Source: CAZAYY01 sp964489525 (GTDB lineage Bacteria > Chloroflexota > Anaerolineae > Anaerolineales > JABWBV01). Taken from it: a stretch of 64,000 bases of DNA. The notes beneath the pieces are model-generated. The model was not told the DNA's origin. It made no database searches and was given only the letters and a program-made list of their open reading frames with translations. Made by a program: the position numbers and the translations under genes. The stretch spans positions 1 to 64,000 of the forward strand of contig CAZAYY010000013.1 in the NCBI GenBank assembly GCA_964489525.1, given 5' to 3'. Below are positions 59,269-64,000 of the stretch, piece after piece; position 1 is the stretch's first letter; each line of letters begins with the position of its first letter.

Positions 59269-59297
59269 TTGACGCCTTTTCTTCCCCGGAGTATAAT
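59269..59297 (+). promoter_or_regulatory. Consensus promoter of secG
   Basis: TTGACG (59269-59274), a 17-bp spacer and TATAAT (59292-59297) match 11 of 12 consensus bases. The leader is about 40 nt and contains GAGGAG before the secG ATG. Confidence 0.82.
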
Positions 59298-59343
59298 CGC
59301 CTAACTTGTTAAAAATTTCAAACCCTGAGGAGATCTTTCCTTT

Positions 59344-59568
59344 ATGAAAACGATTTTAGACATTGCAATGATTATAATCTCAATTGCCCTGATTGCCAGC
59401 GTGGTTCTGTCGAGCAAGGGCGCTGGTTTGGGCGGCCTGACTGGCGGCGACTCCGGCGGTGTTTTTTCAGCCCGGCGGGGTATTGAGAAGACATTGTTTT
59501 GGGTTACGGTTACCTTCGGCGTTTTGTTCTTTGTCCTGGCGCTTGTTTCGGTTTTGGTAGCTCAATAA
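59344..59568 (+). CDS. secG: Protein translocase subunit SecG
   Basis: This 74-residue protein has two TM helices (about 5-20 and 50-71) linked by the conserved loop SSKGAGLGGLTGGDSGGVFS, typical of SecG. It assists SecYE-SecA translocation. It has its own strong promoter and a terminator (59641), unlike secE, which sits in the ribosomal block. Confidence 0.94.
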   Translation: MKTILDIAMIIISIALIASVVLSSKGAGLGGLTGGDSGGVFSARRGIEKTLFWVTVTFGVLFFVLALVSVLVAQ

Positions 59569-59640
59569 GCCCCTTTTTTACCACACACGATTGTCGGTTG
59601 CTTTAGCGCTCGTTTGCGAGTGAGTTTTGCCAGATTCCTA

Positions 59641-59670
59641 AGATGGGCGCACCGGCGCCCATCTTTTTTT
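59641..59670 (+). terminator. Intrinsic terminator after secG
   Basis: AGATGGGCGC (59641-59650) pairs with GCGCCCATCT (59655-59664), and seven T follow. The next gene begins only 27 nt later. Confidence 0.92.
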
Positions 59671-59696
59671 GTTTTCGATAAATTCCCTGGTTGATT

Positions 59697-61391
59697 ATGA
59701 AAAGACTTCGTTGGCAGTTGGTTATTGTTATTTTGGCCCTGGTGGCCATTGGGGTTTTGCTGTTGGGGCAGCAGCAAGAAGAGGCTCCCGTTGAATTTGG
59801 CACGACGGATCCCACACCTCAGCCTGCTCAAGGGGGAGGATATGTTGAGGGTCTGGTGGGCAGCATCTCCCGCCTTAACCCCGTTTTGGATTTTAATAAC
59901 CCGGTGGACCGGGACATTGACAGTCTGTTGTTCAGCGGACTGGTCAGTTTTGATTACAATGGGGCTGCCCGGGCAGATTTGGCTGAATCCTGGGGTGTTT
60001 CGGCAGATAATAAAACTTACAATGTGTCCATCCGGCAAAATGCTTTTTGGCATGATGGCCAGCCTGTAACGGCTCAAGATGTGGCATTTACAGTAGATTT
60101 GCTGCGCAGTCCCGCACTGCCAATACCTGAGGATATTCAAGCATTATGGAACGAGGTGCGAATTGTTGTGTTGGACGATCACTTGCTCCAATTTATTCTG
60201 CCAGAGCCTTTTGCCCCTTTTTTGGACTACCTGGCGTTTGGCTTGCTGCCCGCCCATTTGCTGCAGAACACCCCTGCTGCCGACCTGGTTAACTCGGATT
60301 TCAATCTTAACCCGGTGGGTTCAGGACCGTATCGCTTTGATGCCTTTCAAACCGGCACCCAGGGTGAAATTTTAGGGGTTAAGTTGGCGGTGTTTGAGGA
60401 TTATTACGGGCCGCGCCCGTTTTTGGATTCGGTTGAATTCAAAGTGTTCCCAAACACTACGGCCGCTTTTGATGCCTACCTGCGCGATGAAATAATGGGC
60501 ATTGGGCAGGTAGACGACACGATTTTGCCTGCAGTTTTACAAACCCAGGGATTGAATTTGTATACCAGCCGCTCCCCACAGCTTACCCTTGTTTTGTTCA
60601 ACCTTAAAAATCCTGAAAAAACTTTTTTGGCTGAACCCGCAGTGCGAAAGGCTTTATTATTTGCGCTAAACCGCCAGCGAATGATTGACACCATTCTATC
60701 CGGGCAGGCAATTTTGGCCAACGGCCCCATTCTGCCGGGCAGTTGGGCCTTTGTCGATGGTGTAGAGTCTTACGCCTTCAACCTGGATGAAGCCATCCGA
60801 CTGATTCGAGAAGCTGGTTTTGAGATTCCTGCTGATGGTGGGCCGGTGCGCTACCGGGAGGGAGAAGCTCTGGCTCTTACCCTGGTTTATCCATCCGGCG
60901 ACATATATACCCAGATAGCCCGACAGATCCAGGAATATTGGGCTCGCCTCGGCGTATCTGTGGATATTGAAGAAGTGGCGTATCCAGAACTTCTGGATCG
61001 TTATCTCGAGCCCCGGGCTTACGAGGTGGCGCTGGTTACGTTCAATCTTTCGCAATTCCCGGATCCAGACCCCTATCCTTTCTGGCACCAGGCCCAGGCA
61101 ATGACCGGGCAGAATTACACCCAATGGGACGACCGCAGTGCAAGCGAGTTCCTTGAGCAGGCTCGCGTGACCACGGATGTTGCAGAGCGAATCCGGTTAT
61201 ATCGAAATTTTCAGGTCCGGTTCAACCGGGAGATTCCTGCCTTACCCCTGTATTTTCCGGTATACAACTATGCTGTAAACGAGGCTGTGCAAGGGGTTCA
61301 AATGGGCCCATTGTTTGATGCCAGCCAGCGGTTATTGGGTTTACCCCAATGGTATTTGCGTTCATCTTTATCAGGTGCGCCTGAGCCTTAG
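59697..61391 (+). CDS. Family 5 extracellular solute-binding protein (peptide/nickel type)
   Basis: This 564-residue protein has an N-terminal hydrophobic signal/anchor (about 5-22) without a lipobox. An SBP_bac_5 fold follows: GGYVEGLVGSISRLNPVLD, LAESWGVSADNKTYNVSIRQ, FWHDGQPVTAQDVAFTVD and NPVGSGPYRFDAF. Such proteins capture oligopeptides or related ligands. No permease or ATPase genes are adjacent, so it is solitary. ATG 59697 is preferred over TTG 59691; neither has a strong ribosome site. Convergent with the next gene, 3 nt apart. Confidence 0.88.
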   Translation: MKRLRWQLVIVILALVAIGVLLLGQQQEEAPVEFGTTDPTPQPAQGGGYVEGLVGSISRLNPVLDFNNPVDRDIDSLLFSGLVSFDYNGAARADLAESWGVSADNKTYNVSIRQNAFWHDGQPVTAQDVAFTVDLLRSPALPIPEDIQALWNEVRIVVLDDHLLQFILPEPFAPFLDYLAFGLLPAHLLQNTPAADLVNSDFNLNPVGSGPYRFDAFQTGTQGEILGVKLAVFEDYYGPRPFLDSVEFKVFPNTTAAFDAYLRDEIMGIGQVDDTILPAVLQTQGLNLYTSRSPQLTLVLFNLKNPEKTFLAEPAVRKALLFALNRQRMIDTILSGQAILANGPILPGSWAFVDGVESYAFNLDEAIRLIREAGFEIPADGGPVRYREGEALALTLVYPSGDIYTQIARQIQEYWARLGVSVDIEEVAYPELLDRYLEPRAYEVALVTFNLSQFPDPDPYPFWHQAQAMTGQNYTQWDDRSASEFLEQARVTTDVAERIRLYRNFQVRFNREIPALPLYFPVYNYAVNEAVQGVQMGPLFDASQRLLGLPQWYLRSSLSGAPEP

Positions 61392-61394
61392 GCA

Positions 61395-63836
61395 TCAGGG
61401 GGTGCGGTCGTAAAACTGGTAATAGAGCTGATACATTTCATAAATCCCGCGAATATAGCGGCGGGTTTCTTCAAAACGGACAATTTCCAGGAACAGATCG
61501 GGGTCATTTCCAGCCAGGTCAGACCAGATTTTGGCGTTTCCCGGGCCGGCATTATACCCGGCCAGAGCCGCATAAATATTGCCTTCCAGATATCGGAGCT
61601 GCTCAGCCAGGTAATGTGCCCCAAAATCAACACTGACGACAGGCCGGAAAAGATCCTGGTCTGAATAGTTGGCCGGCCACCCAACCTGGTTGTAAATGCC
61701 CTGGCCTGTGGCAGGCATAATTTGCATTAGCCCGCGTGCCCCTGCGGATGAACGGATAAACCCTTCAAACAGGCTTTCCTGACGGATGACACTAAACAAA
61801 AGCAATGGGTCAATGTTTTCTTGCGCGGCGGCGTTCACAACCAGTTCCTCGTAGTATGGGCCAAAGCGGATTTGGTTGAAATAGAGCGGTGCGGTTACAG
61901 TGGCTGCGTCGTCCATGTCGGCAAGGGTGAGCACCTGTCGGGCGCATAAAATGGCCAACCGGTAAAGCCCGGTTTCATAGAAAAAATGGGTGAGTTGGAA
62001 ATTCACCAAAGGGTCATTCAGATAGACCAGGCGCAGGCTGTCGAACTCACTGCGGCCTTTTTCAAATTCTCCTAACTTCCAAAATTCACTGCCACGAATG
62101 AAATGGGGGTCAGCAGCGACATAATCGGGAATGCTTGAAAGCACCTCTTTAGGAAGGGTAAATTGGTGAACCATCCAGTCGGCGGCCAGGGTGCGGGAGG
62201 CGTTGATATCAAAATTCAGGCTGTAAATTTCTGGAGCTGCAAACGGAGAAATACCTTTGGTTAGTTCGGCGGCTCGTTCGCTGTAATAACCGGTGGGGTC
62301 TATCTGGGCTGCAGACTGCCAGGCGTTCAAGGCCTCAACCGGGTTGCCCAAGGCAGACAGGCTTTTGCCCGCCCAAAGGAGGGATGCAGCCAGTTCTTCG
62401 TTTCCTGAGGAAATATCTGCAGCGCGCTGAAAACTGGAAAGAGCGTTCTCAAATTGTTGGAGGCGGAATTGGGTAATGCCCGCCAGGAAAACCGCCCGGT
62501 GGGCGTTGGGGTAAGCCGGGTAGGAGCTGGCTAATTGAAGCCAGATTTCGGCGGCGCGATTGAGTTGTTGGTTGCGTTCAGAAACCTGTGCGGCATAAAA
62601 AAGGAAATCGGGTGCCCGACCATGTTCGGGGTAAGAAGTGGCAAAGCGCAAGAAGGTTTGGATGGCCTCTTCGTATTGCCCAAGGAACGCCCACTGCGTA
62701 TAGCCAATTTCTTCCCAGGAGTCTACAATTTTGGGTTCCGCAATGGTGTGCTCGTCTATTCCCTGCCGCCATGCGGTAATTGCTGCTTCGGGTTGGTTGA
62801 GTGCCCGGTGTGAAAGCCCTTTGTAATAATGGGCTTCACTCCGGTGTTCTGCAGTGCGCAGCAGGTAGCGGTCAAAAGCCGCAATGCCAACGCCGTGCTG
62901 GGCTGCGTAATAGTCCACCAAACCCCGGTCGTATTCATTGACTGGAACCCCTGCGTTTACCAATTCCACCAGGCCCATGTAGCTGTAATAGGAAAATGGA
63001 AATTTTTCGATGGATTCCAGGTAGTACACATGTGCGTATGCTTCTTCGTTCCGCAGGATGTGAACCTGCCCCCGGTGCCAGTTGATTTCTGCGCGGATAT
63101 ATTCGTTGTTGGTCTGATTGTAAAGTTCGCTCAACAGGTTCAGAGCCCCTTCAAAATCCCTTGCACCAGCCATTGCCAGGGCGAGCCTGATTTTCAGCGC
63201 GGTGCCGTCCTCGGCTTGCAGTGCGGCAATCCCTGCCTGGTAGGCTTCGATGGCTCCGGCATAATTCCCTCCGGCATACAAAGCGTTGCCGCGGCGTTGG
63301 TTTGCTTCCACAACCAGAATCCCAGGCCGCTGCACCAGGTATTTCGCGTAAGCTGCTCCGGCTTCCAGGTACCTGCCCAGGGCGGAGTATACATCCCCAA
63401 GCAAAAATTGGGCAAGTCTGCCGGCTTCTGTTTCTCCAAAGCTGCTTTCCAGGATTCGCAAGATGTCAAGGGCATCGGCATATTTTTTTTGGGCGATTTC
63501 GATTTTGGCTAACCCCAGCAGCGCATTGGCTTTTGTTTCAGGATTGGGGTCGGTTTCAAAGACACGGCTGAACTCTCCGTAGGCTTCTTCCCATTTGCCC
63601 CATTGAAAATCTCGTTCTGCCAGGGCGAGGATGCCCATGGGTTGGGGGGTTGCGGTGGGGGTTGGGGTGGCAGTGGGCAGGGGTGTGCGGGAAGGTGTGG
63701 GCGCGAAGGTTTGGGTTGGGGTCGGAGTCGGGTTTGGTGAAAATGGATTAGGGATTGGGGCGTTGCAGGCGAATGCAGCCAGGCAAAGGGCAGCAATCCC
63801 CAGCAAAAGCAAGATGGGATTTTGGAGTTTCCGCAT
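61395..63836 (-). CDS. slt: TPR-containing soluble lytic transglycosylase lipoprotein
   Basis: This 813-residue protein has a lipoprotein signal (lipobox AAFAC, Cys about 24), a Pro/Thr-rich linker (about 30-66) and a long array of TPR helices (about 70-620). The C-terminal SLT domain shows NIDPLLLFSVIRQESLF with the catalytic Glu, SAGARGLMQIMPATG and AGYNAGPGNAKIW. It cleaves peptidoglycan glycan strands, probably within a surface complex held by the TPRs. The layout resembles Slt70 with a lipid anchor. Confidence 0.92.
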   Translation of the reverse strand: MRKLQNPILLLLGIAALCLAAFACNAPIPNPFSPNPTPTPTQTFAPTPSRTPLPTATPTPTATPQPMGILALAERDFQWGKWEEAYGEFSRVFETDPNPETKANALLGLAKIEIAQKKYADALDILRILESSFGETEAGRLAQFLLGDVYSALGRYLEAGAAYAKYLVQRPGILVVEANQRRGNALYAGGNYAGAIEAYQAGIAALQAEDGTALKIRLALAMAGARDFEGALNLLSELYNQTNNEYIRAEINWHRGQVHILRNEEAYAHVYYLESIEKFPFSYYSYMGLVELVNAGVPVNEYDRGLVDYYAAQHGVGIAAFDRYLLRTAEHRSEAHYYKGLSHRALNQPEAAITAWRQGIDEHTIAEPKIVDSWEEIGYTQWAFLGQYEEAIQTFLRFATSYPEHGRAPDFLFYAAQVSERNQQLNRAAEIWLQLASSYPAYPNAHRAVFLAGITQFRLQQFENALSSFQRAADISSGNEELAASLLWAGKSLSALGNPVEALNAWQSAAQIDPTGYYSERAAELTKGISPFAAPEIYSLNFDINASRTLAADWMVHQFTLPKEVLSSIPDYVAADPHFIRGSEFWKLGEFEKGRSEFDSLRLVYLNDPLVNFQLTHFFYETGLYRLAILCARQVLTLADMDDAATVTAPLYFNQIRFGPYYEELVVNAAAQENIDPLLLFSVIRQESLFEGFIRSSAGARGLMQIMPATGQGIYNQVGWPANYSDQDLFRPVVSVDFGAHYLAEQLRYLEGNIYAALAGYNAGPGNAKIWSDLAGNDPDLFLEIVRFEETRRYIRGIYEMYQLYYQFYDRTP

Positions 63837-63867
63837 GCCTGGACTATAATCATTCCATCCTTAGATG

Positions 63868-64000
63868 TCAATTCCAGGAGAAGGTGAAATCCCCTTTTTT
63901 AATTCCTCCATCATAAAGGAAACCTGGCAGTTCAAAAATACGCAGCCCGCTTAGGATAATCGTTGGGTGAAGGCCAGGGCCGTCCTGGTTGTGGTTCTCG
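63868..64000 (-). CDS. Unidentified protein, C-terminal 43 residues
   Basis: An open frame enters from the right window edge on the minus strand and ends with TGA at 63870-63868. It reads through GPGLHPTIILSGLRIFELPG and ends in GDFTFSWN. Stop spacing, base use and the 31-nt gap before the next minus-strand gene suggest a real gene. The fragment is too short to identify. Confidence 0.4.
   Translation of the reverse strand, partial: ENHNQDGPGLHPTIILSGLRIFELPGFLYDGGIKKGDFTFSWN

Noticed and set aside
62829..63512. 227-codon plus-strand frame rich in Phe, Cys and Val
   Set aside because: It is antisense to the TPR transglycosylase gene, whose domains are clear.
1..64000. CRISPR array, prophage, transposon or rRNA operon
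   Set aside because: No spaced direct-repeat array, integrase, transposase, phage structural gene or rRNA sequence was recognised anywhere in the window.

Overview
The window reads as chromosome of a Chloroflexota bacterium, most likely an Anaerolineae-type anaerobe. This is inferred from gene order and protein style (a chromosomal rpmG-tRNA-secE-nusG-rplKAJL block, SEDS-PBP fusion, FhaA-type FHA proteins, many Pro/Thr linkers behind lipoprotein signals, orphan b-type cytochrome), not from any search. GC is moderate and even; there is no sign of a prophage, IS element, CRISPR array or rRNA operon. Consensus sigma-70-type promoters and intrinsic terminators are easy to see, and TTG/GTG starts are common.

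Layout. 1-4010: end of tuf, rpmG, tRNA-Trp(CCA), secE, nusG, rplK, rplA, rplJ, rplL with two L1-type leader motifs and an L10-type leader with attenuator. 4013-6439: OmpR-type response regulator and histidine kinase separated by a strong terminator. 6422-10775: lytic transglycosylase, an orphan membrane protein behind a consensus promoter carrying LexA-like boxes, a DUF166-like protein, a lipoprotein and a V4R-domain protein. 10923-18171: transketolase, histidine ammonia-lyase, a histone-H1-like tailed protein and a GH3 beta-glucosidase. 18240-23904: a tightly packed operon with GTP cyclohydrolase II, RibD-type reductase, MDR dehydrogenase, PTPS-like protein, GT4 glycosyltransferase, methyltransferase and GNAT; it looks like a pathway for a glycosylated/methylated pterin- or pyrimidine-derived compound. 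23925-28964: lspA, rluD, threonine aldolase, purine nucleoside phosphorylase, a membrane protein and a GNAT enzyme. 29006-33212: an 8-TM/GAF/HTH sensor overlapping ftsK. 33327-39612: orphan cytochrome b, CDP-alcohol phosphatidyltransferase, lgt, an ABC exporter whose permease is fused to a SpoIIM-like domain, and an HNH nuclease. 39675-41498: small membrane protein and tyrS.

41557-46752 is a five-gene operon, fhaA-fhaB-FHA-mtnP-(SEDS::PBP), reminiscent of the actinobacterial fhaA-fhaB-pstP-rodA-pbpA-pknB locus but without the kinase and phosphatase; the PBP half has lost all recognisable transpeptidase motifs. 46839-48718 is archease plus RtcB RNA ligase. 48808-53157 is an aapJQMP-type amino-acid ABC transporter with a long leader. 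53500-59225: YbaK, a BaeSR-like two-component system, uvrB and a PHP phosphoesterase. 59344-64000: secG, a solitary family-5 solute-binding protein, a TPR lytic transglycosylase lipoprotein, and the C-terminus of one more gene cut by the window edge.

The most interesting observations are the 18240-23904 cluster (including a PTPS-like protein with Glu in place of the catalytic Cys), the SEDS-pseudo-transpeptidase fusion in a kinase-less FHA locus, and the apparently SOS-controlled membrane protein at 7305-8048.
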